A stretch of DNA of 64,000 nucleotides from Thermus tengchongensis (GCF_021462405.1 NZ_JAKEDU010000003.1:124001-188000); one strand, 5' to 3'. Counted from the first letter of the stretch, positions 26,507-35,132 are shown. Notes: a model not told the origin generated them from the letters alone. A program made the numbers and translations.

Positions 26507-26935
26507 ATGAAGCGCCTCTTGCCCACCTTGCTCTTCCTGGGCCTTCTGGCCCTTGGGCAAAGCCCAGGGGCCAAGCTCTACTCCGCCAACTGCCAAAGCT
26601 GCCACCAAGCTACCGGCCAGGGGCTTCCCGGAGCCTTCCCGCCCCTCACCCACCTGGACAAGGTGGTCCAGGCCAAGGGGGGCCGGGAGTACCTGATCCG
26701 GGTGGTGCTCTACGGCCTGCAGGGCAGCCTCACCGTGGAGGGCAAGACCTACAACGGGGTCATGCCCCCCTTCCGCCAGCTCAAGGACCAGGAGGTGGCC
26801 GACCTCCTGAACCACATCCTCACCACCTTCGCCAAGTCCAAGGCCAAGCCCATAAGCGCCGAGGAGGTGAAGGCCCTGCGGGCCAAGGCCATGTCCCCGC
26901 AGGATGTGCTCAAGTCTCGTCCCCCGGTCAAGTAG
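26507..26935 (+). CDS. periplasmic c-type cytochrome
   Basis: 142 residues: signal peptide (MKRLLPTLLFLGLLALGQS), one CQSCH heme site at residues 28-32, and a Met ligand in GVMPPFRQL. A charged 30-residue C-terminal tail follows the class I cytochrome c fold. Small soluble electron carrier. CATAAT (26495-26500) lies 6 nt before the ATG, so the transcript is probably leaderless; a strong terminator follows. Confidence 0.9.
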   Translation: MKRLLPTLLFLGLLALGQSPGAKLYSANCQSCHQATGQGLPGAFPPLTHLDKVVQAKGGREYLIRVVLYGLQGSLTVEGKTYNGVMPPFRQLKDQEVADLLNHILTTFAKSKAKPISAEEVKALRAKAMSPQDVLKSRPPVK

Positions 26936-26953
26936 ACCGGTGTACTCCCTCCC

Positions 26954-26975
26954 CCCGGGGCCTTTAGGCCCCGGG
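26954..26975 (+). terminator. terminator of cytochrome c gene
   Basis: Perfect 9-bp stem CCCGGGGCC / GGCCCCGGG with TTTA loop, followed by CACCTTTTCCTT, 19 nt after the cytochrome stop. Confidence 0.75.
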
Positions 26976-27016
26976 CACCTTTTCCTTAACCCCTGGCGGG
27001 AGATAATGGTCTTGCC

Positions 27017-27976
27017 GTGGAGCCTGGGTTCCACCTTCTTTACGCAAGGCGCCTGGCCTGGCGCCACCGGCTCCTCTTGGCCCTTCCCTTGGCGCTTCTG
27101 GGCTTTCTCCACCCCTTCTTCGCCCTGGCCTCCCTCCTACCCTTTCTGCTGCCCGCCCGGCTTTGGGAAGGGCGGGCGCTACAGGAGATCGCCCGGACCA
27201 GCCTGGCCTACCCCACCGCCTTGGCCTATGGGGAAGAGCGCCTCTGGCAAGAAGCGAGGCGGGCGCCCATGAAGCTCCCCCCTTTCCCCTCAGGCCTCCT
27301 CCTTGCCTACCTCCTTGCCCTCCTCTTGGCCCTGGCCCTCGCCGCCTGGCGGTCTTCCGCAGGACCAGGGAGTCCCTGGACCCTGCCAGGGAGCGAAAGG
27401 CTCCTGGGGCCCGAGAGGGCCCCCAGCCCCTCAGGGGGTGCGGAAGGCCAGGAGAAACCAGGGGAACCCCCCCAGGGGCCCGCCGAGGCGCCGTCCCCTA
27501 GGCCGGGAGAAGCGCCTTCCGCGGGGCAACCCGCCCCCCAAGGAACCCAGGAAAACCCAGGGCCAGGAACCCCTTCCCCGAACGCCCCGGGCAACCCGAG
27601 CCCAGGAGGAGGGACCTACCCCTCCCCCCCAGGCCGAGCCGAGGGTTCCCCAGGCCAGGCTGAGGGCCTAAGGCCGGGCCGAGAAACCTCCCCCTCCCAG
27701 GAGGGCCCGGGGGAAACAGCACCCAAAGGTCCCGGAACCTCCGGACCCGGTCCCCAGGTGGCAGGGCCCACCCTTCCCCCTCCGCTAGAGCCAAAGGGCA
27801 AGGGCGAGGGGCTCCTGCAACCCGGGGTGGAGGTGGGGGCTGCTCCCCTGCCCTCTCCCTGGGGCCAAGGCCAACCCCCGGAGGCGGTGCGCCGGGGGGT
27901 GGAGGTCTACCTGGAGCGCACCCCTCTCTCCCCGGAAGCCCGGGAGCTCCTCCAGAGGTACTTCAGCGCCCCCTGA
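27017..27976 (+). CDS. membrane protein with long Pro/Gly/Ser-rich linker
   Basis: 319 residues: two hydrophobic segments close to the N-terminus (about 18-50), a basic stretch, a third helix (about 94-113), then about 150 residues rich in Pro, Gly, Ser and Glu, and a short ordered C-terminus (PEAVRRGVEVYLERTPLSPE). No family recognised. GTG start; GATAAT lies 9 nt upstream. The linker may span the periplasm or wall. The coding call rests on frame length and codon use, so the exact start is uncertain. Confidence 0.6.
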   Translation: MEPGFHLLYARRLAWRHRLLLALPLALLGFLHPFFALASLLPFLLPARLWEGRALQEIARTSLAYPTALAYGEERLWQEARRAPMKLPPFPSGLLLAYLLALLLALALAAWRSSAGPGSPWTLPGSERLLGPERAPSPSGGAEGQEKPGEPPQGPAEAPSPRPGEAPSAGQPAPQGTQENPGPGTPSPNAPGNPSPGGGTYPSPPGRAEGSPGQAEGLRPGRETSPSQEGPGETAPKGPGTSGPGPQVAGPTLPPPLEPKGKGEGLLQPGVEVGAAPLPSPWGQGQPPEAVRRGVEVYLERTPLSPEARELLQRYFSAP

Positions 27977-28280
27977 CCCGCTCCAGGGCTTCGGCCACGC
28001 TCACCGGGCCCACCTCGAGGCGCTCCGCCATGGGAAAGGCCCCCATGGAGCCTCCGTGGCCGAAGCGGGCCCCCACCCGCAGGTCCACATCCTTGAGGAG
28101 CTCCCGCATGCGCTCGTGCTTGTCGCCTCCTTCCATGGCCGCATAAGGGTTCTCCCGCACCTCCACCAGGCGGAAGCCCTCCCCCTCCACCTCATAGATG
28201 GCGAAGCGGGGGGCGTGGCCGAAGGGGCCGGGGTAGACCTTTCCCTCGTCGTTCTTGGACAGGGCCACGGCGATCCTCAT
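27963..28280 (-). CDS. NifX/NifB-like dinitrogenase iron-molybdenum cofactor domain protein
   Basis: 105-residue single-domain protein of the NifX/NafY/DUF NifB fold (MRIAVALSKNDEGKVYPGPF, GHAPRFAIYEVEG, VGARFGHGGS). Stand-alone members bind or sense metal-sulfur clusters and are common outside nitrogen fixers; no nif genes are nearby. TATCCT lies 6 nt before ATG, so probably leaderless. The 3' end overlaps the convergent membrane-protein gene by 14 nt. Confidence 0.8.
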   Translation of the reverse strand: MRIAVALSKNDEGKVYPGPFGHAPRFAIYEVEGEGFRLVEVRENPYAAMEGGDKHERMRELLKDVDLRVGARFGHGGSMGAFPMAERLEVGPVSVAEALERVRGR

Positions 28281-28354
28281 GGCCCCAGGATACACCCCCC
28301 GGGTACGTGCTGGTGAGGCCCAAGCCACCCTGTCTTATGCGAGGACAAGCAGGC

Positions 28355-28825
28355 TCAGGAGGCCCGCCACTCCCCGCTTTTCCCTCCTGCCTTGTGGAGG
28401 AGGCGCACCCCGGAGATGACCAGCCCCTTGGAGGCGGCCTTCAGCATGTCGTACACGGTGAGGGCGGCCACGGCGCAGGCGGTGAGGGCCTCCATCTCCA
28501 CCCCGGTCTCTGCCTTGGTCTTGGCGGTGGCCTCGATGCGCACCCGCCTTTCCTCCCGCAAAAGCTCCAGCCGCACCTCCACGCCGGTAAGGGGCAGGGG
28601 GTGGCACAAGGGGATGAGGTCCGCGGTCCTTTTGGCGGCCATGATGCCCGCGAGCTGGGCCACCATCAGGGGATCCCCCTTCCCCACCCCGCCCTGTTCC
28701 AGGGCAGCCAGGGCCTCCTCGGTGAGCTCCACGAAGGCTTCCGCGGTGGCGGTACGCAAGGTGGCGGGCTTTTCCGTCACGTCCACCATGTGGGGCCTGC
28801 CGTCCTTGAAGTGGGTGAGGTCCAT
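28355..28825 (-). CDS. moaC: cyclic pyranopterin monophosphate synthase accessory protein MoaC
   Basis: 156-residue enzyme of molybdenum-cofactor synthesis, acting with MoaA to make cPMP from GTP. Conserved [43 protein letters not shown] and YDMLKA motifs are all present. TACACT lies 6 nt before ATG, giving a leaderless mRNA. No other moa genes are in the window. Confidence 0.96.
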   Translation of the reverse strand: MDLTHFKDGRPHMVDVTEKPATLRTATAEAFVELTEEALAALEQGGVGKGDPLMVAQLAGIMAAKRTADLIPLCHPLPLTGVEVRLELLREERRVRIEATAKTKAETGVEMEALTACAVAALTVYDMLKAASKGLVISGVRLLHKAGGKSGEWRAS

Positions 28826-28846
28826 GGCTCAAGTGTAATCCGCCCC

Positions 28847-30055
28847 TCAGCGGGCCCGGCGGATGGGGGCCACCAAAAAGGCCCCCAGGAGGAAAAAGGC
28901 CCCCGCCAGGAGGAAAAGAACCGTATAGCCCAGACCCTCCCCCTGGGCGTTCAGGAGGTCCAAGGGCCGACCGAAGGCCCCCGCCAGCACCTGGGGCACC
29001 ACGATGGAGGTCTGCCACAGCCCCATGTCCGTGGCGTGGGCCTCGGGGTCCCGGAGGACGTCGGACACCAAAGCCCAGTCCACCGCCAGGTACACCCCGT
29101 AGAAAAGCCCAAAGAAGAGGGCCAGGAAGAGGAGGAGGTCGTACCGGGGGAAGAGGAGGATAAAGGGCATGAGGAGGCCCAGCCCCGCCCCAGAAAGGTA
29201 GATGAGGGGCTTGCGCCCCACCTTGTCCGAAGCCCTTCCCGCGGGCACGCTGGCCAAGGCCGCCCCCAGGGAGATGAGGAGGCCCAAAAGGGCCACCGCC
29301 TGGAAGGGCTCTTCGGCCAGGGACCGCCCCAAGGCTTGGAAGGCACCCACCACGTCCGCCAGGTAGTACTGAAGGTAGGTCTGGGCCAGGTAGAAGCCCA
29401 ACATCACCAGGAAGCGGGTGAGGTAGACCAGGAGGAAATCCCGATCCCCCCAGGGCCGGGCCAAGGCCTGGGCCAGGGGCCGGGGGTTGGCCTTGAGGGG
29501 GCCTTCAGGGATGACCCGAAGGCTCAAGGCTGCCCCCACAAGGTTCACCAGGGCGGCCAGGTAAGCCTGGGAGGCCAGGGGCAGGAGGAAGCCCACCACC
29601 CCCCCCAGCACCTGCCCGGAAACCTGCAAGACCCCCATGTACCCCGAGGCGGTGCCCCTTTCCTTTCGGGGCACCAGGTCGGGGATCAGGGCGGAGTAGG
29701 GCCCCGTGGCCAGGTCGTCCGCCACCTGCAGGAGGAGGTAGGCCAGGAGGAGAAGGCCGTAGGTGGGCGCGTGGACCAGGAGGAGGAGGGCCAAGGCGGT
29801 GAGGAGGCTTCCGAAGAGGAGAAAGGGCCGGCGCTGGCCCAGGCGGTCGGAGAGGTAGCCCATGAGGGGCGGACCCAGGATGGCCATCACCGCCCCCAGG
29901 CCGAAGAGAAAGCCCAACCGGGTGGCCTTCTCCTCCGGAGGGGAAACCTCCGCCACCTTGGCGGGCAGGATCACCAGGAGGACCAAAAACCACTTGAGGC
30001 TGGTGGCGAACCAGTAGGCGGAAAGGGAAAGAAACCAGCCAGGCCTGTGGTGCAT
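28847..30055 (-). CDS. MFS transporter
   Basis: 402-residue major-facilitator protein with twelve predicted helices. The loop 2/3 signature GYLSDRLGQRRPFL and its repeat GRASDKVGRKPLIYL mark the two halves. Similar to sugar-type (SLC45/GPH-like) MFS carriers but the substrate cannot be assigned. ATG 30055 is chosen because AAGGTG precedes it at 7 nt; GTG 30064 is the alternative. Confidence 0.85.
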   Translation of the reverse strand: MHHRPGWFLSLSAYWFATSLKWFLVLLVILPAKVAEVSPPEEKATRLGFLFGLGAVMAILGPPLMGYLSDRLGQRRPFLLFGSLLTALALLLLVHAPTYGLLLLAYLLLQVADDLATGPYSALIPDLVPRKERGTASGYMGVLQVSGQVLGGVVGFLLPLASQAYLAALVNLVGAALSLRVIPEGPLKANPRPLAQALARPWGDRDFLLVYLTRFLVMLGFYLAQTYLQYYLADVVGAFQALGRSLAEEPFQAVALLGLLISLGAALASVPAGRASDKVGRKPLIYLSGAGLGLLMPFILLFPRYDLLLFLALFFGLFYGVYLAVDWALVSDVLRDPEAHATDMGLWQTSIVVPQVLAGAFGRPLDLLNAQGEGLGYTVLFLLAGAFFLLGAFLVAPIRRAR

Positions 30056-30065
30056 GGGCCACACC

Positions 30066-30899
30066 TTACCAGACCGCGGCCTCGGGGACCACTAGGAGGG
30101 GGAGGTGGCTTTGGGTCAAGAGCGCCTCCACCATCCGGCCCAGGCGGTGGCGCCAGGTGCTCCTGGCCTTGGAGCCCAGGACCAGGAGGTCGGCCCCGCG
30201 GGCCTCCGCCAGGCGCAGGAGGTCCAGCTCGTCCTCTCCCTTGCTCACCTCCACCACCCCGGTGGCCTTCAGGAGGGCCTCGAGGTGGCCCCTGGCCCGC
30301 TCCAGCACCTCAGCGAGGGCGAGGCCCCTGGGGTCCAGGTAGGTGGGGAAGCAGCACCCTCCTTCCCCGCTCACCAGGTGCAGGCCCAACACCTCAGCCC
30401 CCATGGCCCTCCCCCAGGCCTCGGCCACCCGGAAGGCGCTCAGGCTTGCCGAGCTATCGTCCAAGCCCACGGCGATGCGCCGCACCGCCTTCATGGCCCT
30501 GGGGAGCAGCAAAACCGGAACCTCCCCCCGGTGGAGGAGGTAGCGGGCCAGCCCTCCCCGGGCCAGGACCTCGAGGGCCCCCACCCCCCGCTGGCCCACG
30601 AGGACCAACCGGCTCTTCAAGGCCTCCCCCGCCACCACCTGGGCGGGAAAGCCCCGGAACACCTGGCCCTTCAGGCCTGTTTCCGCCAACGCCTCCCACA
30701 CCTTTCCCTCCACCGAGCCCAAGGTGGCCTCCAGGCTGGGGGCCAGTTCCGGGAAGCGCCGGGCCAGGGCCTCCAGGTACGAGGTGGGGACCACGTGGAG
30801 GAGCTCCGCCGGCATCCCCAAGGCCCCTTGGAGGAAGCGGGCCGTTTCCACCACGTCCTGAAACTCCTCCCCCAGGTCCACCGCGGCCAAAAGGCGCAT
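30066..30899 (-). CDS. tandem universal stress protein
   Basis: 277 residues with two UspA domains. The first (1-135) ends LVLVGQRGVGALEVL; the second (about 140-277) holds IAVGLDDSSASLSAFRVAEAW and the nucleotide-binding LLVLGSKARSTWRHRLGRMVE. Tandem USPs are common in Thermus/Deinococcus. GGAGGTGAGGAAC precedes ATG. Divergent from folP, whose promoter lies in the 34-nt gap between the two starts. Confidence 0.9.
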   Translation of the reverse strand: MRLLAAVDLGEEFQDVVETARFLQGALGMPAELLHVVPTSYLEALARRFPELAPSLEATLGSVEGKVWEALAETGLKGQVFRGFPAQVVAGEALKSRLVLVGQRGVGALEVLARGGLARYLLHRGEVPVLLLPRAMKAVRRIAVGLDDSSASLSAFRVAEAWGRAMGAEVLGLHLVSGEGGCCFPTYLDPRGLALAEVLERARGHLEALLKATGVVEVSKGEDELDLLRLAEARGADLLVLGSKARSTWRHRLGRMVEALLTQSHLPLLVVPEAAVW

Positions 30900-30933
30900 G
30901 TTCCTCACCTCCTGGCCCCAATATAATCCTTTC

Positions 30934-31752
30934 GTGCTCTGGCTTCGCGACCGCACTTTAGACCTCTCCCAGCCTCGGATCATGGGCATCCTCAACCTCA
31001 CCCCCGACTCCTTCTCCGATGGCGGCCTCTACCTGGACCCGGAAAGGGCCCTGGAGCAGGCCAAAGCCCTGGTGGCCGAGGGGGCGGACCTCTTGGACTT
31101 AGGGGCCGAGTCCACCCGCCCAGGAGCGGAGCCCGTGCCCGTGGAGGAGGAGAAAAGGCGGCTCCTCCCCGTCCTGGAAGCCGTTCTTGCGCTGGGGGTG
31201 CCGGTGAGCGTGGACACCCGCAAGCCGGAGGTGGCGGAGGAGGCCTTAAAGCTAGGAGCGCACCTCATCAACGACGTGACGGGCCTTCGGGACGAGCGCA
31301 TGGTGGCCCTCTGTGCCCGGTACGGGGTGGCGGCGGTGGTCATGCACATGCCCGTGCCTGACCCCAGGACCATGATGGCCCACGCCCGCTACGGGGACGT
31401 GGTGGCCGAGGTGAAGGCCTTCCTCAAGGCCCAGGCGGAAAAGGCCCTGAAGGCCGGGGTGCCCCAGGTGGTCCTAGACCCTGGCTTCGGCTTCGGCAAG
31501 CTCCTGGAGCACAACCTGGCCCTCCTCCGCCGGCTGGAGGAGATCGTGGCCCTGGGCCACCCCGTTTTGGTGGGGCTTTCCCGGAAACGCTCCATCGGGG
31601 AGCTCACGGGGGTGGAGGAACCCGCAAAAAGGGTCATCGGCTCCGTGGCCGCCCACCTTTTCGCCGCCATGAAGGGGGCCAGGATCCTTCGCGTCCACGA
31701 CGTGGCCGCCCATCGGGAGGCCCTCGCGGTGTGGAACGCCCTTTGGGGATAG
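30934..31752 (+). CDS. folP: dihydropteroate synthase
   Basis: 272-residue folate-pathway enzyme joining pABA to the pterin pyrophosphate. Motifs: MGILNLTPDSFSDGG, LLDLGAESTRPGA, LINDVTGL, LDPGFGFGKLLEHN and GLSRKRSIGEL. A consensus TATAAT (30922-30927) sits 6 nt before GTG 30934, so translation almost certainly begins there on a leaderless mRNA rather than at the upstream ATG 30898. folB follows with a 2-nt gap. Confidence 0.95.
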   Translation: MLWLRDRTLDLSQPRIMGILNLTPDSFSDGGLYLDPERALEQAKALVAEGADLLDLGAESTRPGAEPVPVEEEKRRLLPVLEAVLALGVPVSVDTRKPEVAEEALKLGAHLINDVTGLRDERMVALCARYGVAAVVMHMPVPDPRTMMAHARYGDVVAEVKAFLKAQAEKALKAGVPQVVLDPGFGFGKLLEHNLALLRRLEEIVALGHPVLVGLSRKRSIGELTGVEEPAKRVIGSVAAHLFAAMKGARILRVHDVAAHREALAVWNALWG

Positions 31753-31754
31753 AT

Positions 31755-32111
31755 ATGGGGGAGATCGCCCTTTTGGGCCTGGAGTTCTACGGCCGCCACG
31801 GAGTGAGGCCCGAGGAAGGCCGGCTTGGAGCCCGGTTTGTGGTGGACCTCTGGCTTAGGGTGCCCTTTGAGGGCAGGGGGGACCGGCTGGAGGAAACCGT
31901 GGACTACGCCGCGGTCTACGCCCTGGTGGAGGAGGTGGTGCGCCACCGGCGCTTCTACCTGATCGAGGCCCTGGCCGACCACCTGGCGGAGGAACTCCTT
32001 AGGGCCTTTCCCCGCCTCGAGGGAGTGCGGGTGCGGGTGCACAAGCCCCACGCCCCCATCCCCGGGGTCTTCCGCGACGTGTACGCGGAAACGGAAAAAG
32101 TGCGCTCCTAA
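31755..32111 (+). CDS. folB: dihydroneopterin aldolase
   Basis: 118-residue FolB: GLEFYGRHGVRPEEG at the N-terminus, the catalytic-type ETVDYAAVY stretch and KPHAPIPGVFRDV near the end. It makes 6-hydroxymethyl-dihydropterin, upstream of FolP in folate synthesis. ATG is 2 nt after the folP stop; the two form a folate operon. Confidence 0.93.
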   Translation: MGEIALLGLEFYGRHGVRPEEGRLGARFVVDLWLRVPFEGRGDRLEETVDYAAVYALVEEVVRHRRFYLIEALADHLAEELLRAFPRLEGVRVRVHKPHAPIPGVFRDVYAETEKVRS

Positions 32112-32131
32112 AGGCATTTTCTTTCCTCATC

Positions 32132-32160
32132 TTGCGCTCATGGTAAGGCTGTGGTAGGAT
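32132..32160 (+). promoter_or_regulatory. promoter of NYN gene leader
   Basis: -35 TTGCGC (32132-32137), 17-nt spacer, -10 TAGGAT (32155-32160). Transcription would start near 32167, leaving a 5' leader of about 120 nt. Confidence 0.55.
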
Positions 32161-32165
32161 ACCGG

Positions 32166-32286
32166 CGCCCGAAAGGGCTAAGCCGAAGCGAATATGCTTC
32201 CCCCACCGCTCATTGGGGCGGTGGGCTATGAACTTTCTCACGTCTCTGGGCTAGACTGAGGGAGCCCGGAAAGGGGCGGGCCAGTT
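32166..32286 (+). ncRNA. structured 5' leader of the NYN-domain gene, class unknown
   Basis: About 120 nt between the promoter and ATG 32287 with several hairpins: GCCC-GAAA-GGGC (32167-32178), GAAGC/GCTTC (32185-32200), an 8-bp CCCACCGC/GCGGTGGG (32202-32225) and CTGGGCT/AGCCCGG (32246-32269). GCCCG at 32167-32171 can instead pair with CGGGC at 32277-32281 beside the ribosome site, so two exclusive folds are possible. No known riboswitch consensus recognised; it could also be a stand-alone small RNA. Confidence 0.45.
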
Positions 32287-32832
32287 ATGGAAAGGGTGGC
32301 CATATTTATCGACGGCTCCAACCTGTACAAGGGGTTGGTGCAGCACCTGGGGCCGGACTATCGGCTTAACTTTGTGGAGTTTATCAGCCTTCTCACCGCC
32401 GGACGTAGGCTCCTTCGCGCCTACTATTACAACGCCCCCCTGCCCCCGGAAGACCCCGCGGCCAAGGCCCACCAGAGCTTCCTCAACTACCTAAAGCGGG
32501 TGCCCTACGTGGCCGTGCGCCTAGGAAGGCTCGAGCGGCGGGCGGACGGCTTCGTGGAGAAGGGGGTGGACATCCAGATCGCCATCGACATCCTGCGCCT
32601 GGCTTACGCCAACGCCTACGACGTGGCGGTGCTGGTCTCCGGGGACGGGGACTTCGCCGAGGTGGTGCGGGTGGTGCAGGACATGGGCAAGCAGGTGGAG
32701 AACACCACCTTCCACGCCCTTTCCTCCCACCGCCTGGCGCAGCAGGCGGACCGCTTCTACCCTCTGGACGACTTCCCTTGGGAGCGCCTTCGGGCGCAGA
32801 GCCTGCCCCAGGCCCCTGAAAGCGGCGAGTAA
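32287..32832 (+). CDS. NYN (PIN-like) domain RNase-like protein
   Basis: 181-residue NYN/LabA-type protein with the acidic metal-site residues of the PIN-like fold: FIDGSNLYKGL, EKGVDIQIAIDIL and VLVSGDGDFAEVV. Such proteins are candidate RNA endonucleases. A long hairpin-rich leader precedes it, which could make it self-regulated through its own mRNA. ATG follows GGGGCGGG. Monocistronic, convergent with ndk. Confidence 0.88.
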   Translation: MERVAIFIDGSNLYKGLVQHLGPDYRLNFVEFISLLTAGRRLLRAYYYNAPLPPEDPAAKAHQSFLNYLKRVPYVAVRLGRLERRADGFVEKGVDIQIAIDILRLAYANAYDVAVLVSGDGDFAEVVRVVQDMGKQVENTTFHALSSHRLAQQADRFYPLDDFPWERLRAQSLPQAPESGE

Positions 32833-32840
32833 ACCCCGGC

Positions 32841-33254
32841 CTAGAGGAGTTCCTCGGGTCGGAAGAAAAGGCCGATCTCCCGGCTTGCGTCCTCGAGGCT
32901 CGCCGAGCCGTGGATCACGTTCTCGTCAATGGTGGTGGCGAAGTCCCCGCGGATGGTACCGGGAAGGGCATCCTTGGGGTGGGTGGCCCCCATCATCTTC
33001 CGCACCTCGGCCACCGCGCCCGGCCCCTCCAGGACCATGGCCACCACCGGACCCGAGGTGATGAAGTCCACTAGGCCGGGGAAGAAGGGCTTCTCCCGGT
33101 GCTCGGCGTAATGCTGTTCGGCCAGCTCCCGGGAGATTTGCATAAGCTTTAGGCCCACCAGGCGGAAGCCCTTCCGCTCAAAGCGGGCCAGGATCTCCCC
33201 CACCAGGCCCCGCCTTACGCCATCGGGTTTCACCATCACGAAGGTGCGCTCCAT
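32841..33254 (-). CDS. ndk: nucleoside diphosphate kinase
   Basis: 137-residue NDK that equilibrates NTP/NDP pools. [15 protein letters not shown] at the start, and the phospho-His loop [12 protein letters not shown], are diagnostic. TAGACT and an AAGGG RBS precede ATG. Confidence 0.97.
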   Translation of the reverse strand: MERTFVMVKPDGVRRGLVGEILARFERKGFRLVGLKLMQISRELAEQHYAEHREKPFFPGLVDFITSGPVVAMVLEGPGAVAEVRKMMGATHPKDALPGTIRGDFATTIDENVIHGSASLEDASREIGLFFRPEELL

Positions 33255-33275
33255 ACCCTTAGGAGTCTAGCAGGT

Positions 33276-34208
33276 TTAGGGGCCTTTGAAGTAGCCCAGG
33301 AGGATGTAGGCCACCACCAAAACCCACAGGCCGATGAGGAGGATGTCCCGCCAGCCCACCCGTATCCCCCGCCCCTTGGGCTCCATGACCTGGGTGGGCA
33401 GCTCCTCGGGCTCCTGCCCCAGCTTCAGGTGCACCGGGGCGCCCTTTGCCGCCTCCAGGGGGAGGGCGTAGGGGCGGCTAGCCCGGGGAAGCTCCTCGGG
33501 CACGCGCACCACCACCACGCTCACGTTGTCCGGCCCCCCCCACTCGTTGGCCAGGGCCACCAGGCGGCGGGCGGCCTCCTCCGGGGGGAAGTGCTTCAGC
33601 ACCTCCAAGAGGGTCCGGTCCTCCAGCACCCCGGAAAGGCCGTCGGTGCAGAGCAGGAACACGTCCCCAGGCTCCAGCTTCAAGCCCAGGAGGTCCACCC
33701 GGGCCTGGGGGAAGGAGCCCAGGGCGTTGGTGATCACGTTGCGCCAGCGGTGGGTCTTGGCCTCCTCCGGGGAAAGGAGGCCCTGGCGCACCCTCTCCGC
33801 CACCCAAGAATGGTCCTCGGTGAGGAGGGTGAGCTCTCCTTTTCTGAGGAGGTAGGCCCTCGAGTCCCCCACGTGGGCGATGAGGGCGTAGGGCAGGTCC
33901 AGGACCAGGCAGGTGGCCGTGGTGCCCATGCCCCGGTTCTCCGGGCGCTGGGCCTCCTGGTGGATGCGCTCGTTGGCCCGCTCCAAGGCCTGGAGTAGCA
34001 CCCGCGGGGAAGGCTCAACCCCCTTCAGGTGCTCCAGGATGGTCTCCACCGCCAGCCTGGCCGCCACCTCCCCCGTGCGGTGCCCGCCCATCCCGTCCGC
34101 CACCACGAAGACCCCGCCCCAAGGGGCGAGGGCGTGGCCCACGGCGTCCTCGTTCTTGGGCCGCTTCAGCCCAGGGTGGGTTTCCAGGGCGAAGACGAGG
34201 TCGGGCAC
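33276..34208 (-). CDS. PP2C-type protein phosphatase
   Basis: 310-residue Ser/Thr phosphatase of the PPM/PP2C family (Stp/PrpC type). Metal residues appear in RPKNEDAVG, FVVADGMGGHRTG, LLCTDGLSG and GGPDNVSVVVV. A linker of about 40 residues leads to one C-terminal membrane helix (DILLIGLWVLVVAYILLGYF), anchoring the enzyme to the cytoplasmic face. TAAAAT 6 nt before GTG 34208 suggests a leaderless mRNA. The partner kinase is not in the window. Confidence 0.92.
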   Translation of the reverse strand: MPDLVFALETHPGLKRPKNEDAVGHALAPWGGVFVVADGMGGHRTGEVAARLAVETILEHLKGVEPSPRVLLQALERANERIHQEAQRPENRGMGTTATCLVLDLPYALIAHVGDSRAYLLRKGELTLLTEDHSWVAERVRQGLLSPEEAKTHRWRNVITNALGSFPQARVDLLGLKLEPGDVFLLCTDGLSGVLEDRTLLEVLKHFPPEEAARRLVALANEWGGPDNVSVVVVRVPEELPRASRPYALPLEAAKGAPVHLKLGQEPEELPTQVMEPKGRGIRVGWRDILLIGLWVLVVAYILLGYFKGP

Positions 34209-34249
34209 AGGGGGATTTTACCCCACCTTGCTCTAAGCCGCCTGCCCAG

Positions 34250-34279
34250 TTGACAAGGGAAACCGCCTTGGTCCATCCT
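34250..34279 (+). promoter_or_regulatory. promoter of lipoprotein gene
   Basis: -35 TTGACA (34250-34255), 18-nt spacer, -10 CATCCT (34274-34279). An AAAGGAGGT ribosome site follows before ATG 34308. Confidence 0.65.
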
Positions 34280-34307
34280 GGAAATGGAAGGGCAAAGGAG
34301 GTAGCTC

Positions 34308-35081
34308 ATGCTCCGGAACCCATGGCCATGGTTGGGTGCGGCCCTGACGCTCCTGGGTGCGTGCGCCCCCACCGTCTTCCAGCCCCTTCCGGGGGTGGAG
34401 TTGCCTCTCCCCAGGGGCCGAGTGGAGGTTCCCACCTGGGTTCTCCCCGGAAATCCCCTTCCCCTAAGCGACGACTTTGAACGGTATCCCGTAGGCGCGG
34501 TACTGACCGGGGTGGCTCCTGAGCGCTATGGCTTGCTGGCGAAGGAAAAAGCGACGTTCACCGTCGTCGAAGCGCTAGACCCCAAAAACGCCATCACGCG
34601 CGCCGTCCGTCTAGCCCCGTTTGGCGGCGCCCTGCTGACCACAGGGGCAGGGAACTGGACAGATTACCAAGCCCGCTTTGATGTGCAATCCCTGGGGAAC
34701 GCCTACTGGGCTTCGGCGGGTCTCCGGGCCCGGGTGTTCCTTGACCCCGCGGGAACTCAAGGCTTGGAGTTCCGCTTCGGCCGCGACGGCATAGAGCTGA
34801 CCAAGGTGCTAGGAGAGCAACGGAGGGTGGTGGCCAAGAGGCCCGAGCTCAAGGAAGTGGGCGAAGCGTTTGTCACAGACAAGCTATGGCACCGCTTTGA
34901 GGTCCTCGCCCGAAGCACCGGGGAGGTCCGGTTCCGCATGGACGGAAGGGAACTCCTTGCGTGGCAGGACCCCGACTTCCGCCGAGGAGGGCTGGGCTTC
35001 GGAGTGCATGACCCGGACCTGGTGCTCTACCTGGACAACCTGGAGGTTACCCCTCTCTCCGAACCCTCCAAGGCCCCTTAG
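34308..35081 (+). CDS. lipoprotein with laminin-G/DUF1080-like beta-sandwich
   Basis: 257 residues. Signal peptide with lipobox LLGAC (Cys at residue 19), then a short linker and a concanavalin-like beta domain (FERYPVGAV..., YQARFDVQSL, LEFRFGRDG, FRMDGRELLAWQDPDF, YLDNLEV) of the type found in DUF1080 and glycan-binding modules. Codon use is less GC3-biased than its neighbours. No catalytic motif. Anchored on the outer face of a membrane. Confidence 0.75.
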   Translation: MLRNPWPWLGAALTLLGACAPTVFQPLPGVELPLPRGRVEVPTWVLPGNPLPLSDDFERYPVGAVLTGVAPERYGLLAKEKATFTVVEALDPKNAITRAVRLAPFGGALLTTGAGNWTDYQARFDVQSLGNAYWASAGLRARVFLDPAGTQGLEFRFGRDGIELTKVLGEQRRVVAKRPELKEVGEAFVTDKLWHRFEVLARSTGEVRFRMDGRELLAWQDPDFRRGGLGFGVHDPDLVLYLDNLEVTPLSEPSKAP

Positions 35082-35093
35082 GCCTGCATAGCC

Positions 35094-35122
35094 TTGACGC
35101 ATACCGCATACCGCGGTAACTT
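35094..35122 (+). promoter_or_regulatory. promoter of rtcB
   Basis: -35 TTGACG (35094-35099), 17-nt spacer, -10 TAACTT (35117-35122). Start is expected near 35129, only a few bases before a terminator-like hairpin. Confidence 0.55.
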
Positions 35123-35132
35123 GAGAGTAAGC

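Noticed and set aside
28307-30961. 884-codon plus-strand open frame
   Set aside because: Antisense to nifX-like, moaC, MFS and USP genes; composition is His/Gly/Pro-rich and stops are absent only because of high GC.
32166-32286. Known riboswitch, 6S, SRP or tmRNA identity for the NYN leader
   Set aside because: None of the signature sequences of these RNAs that I know is present.
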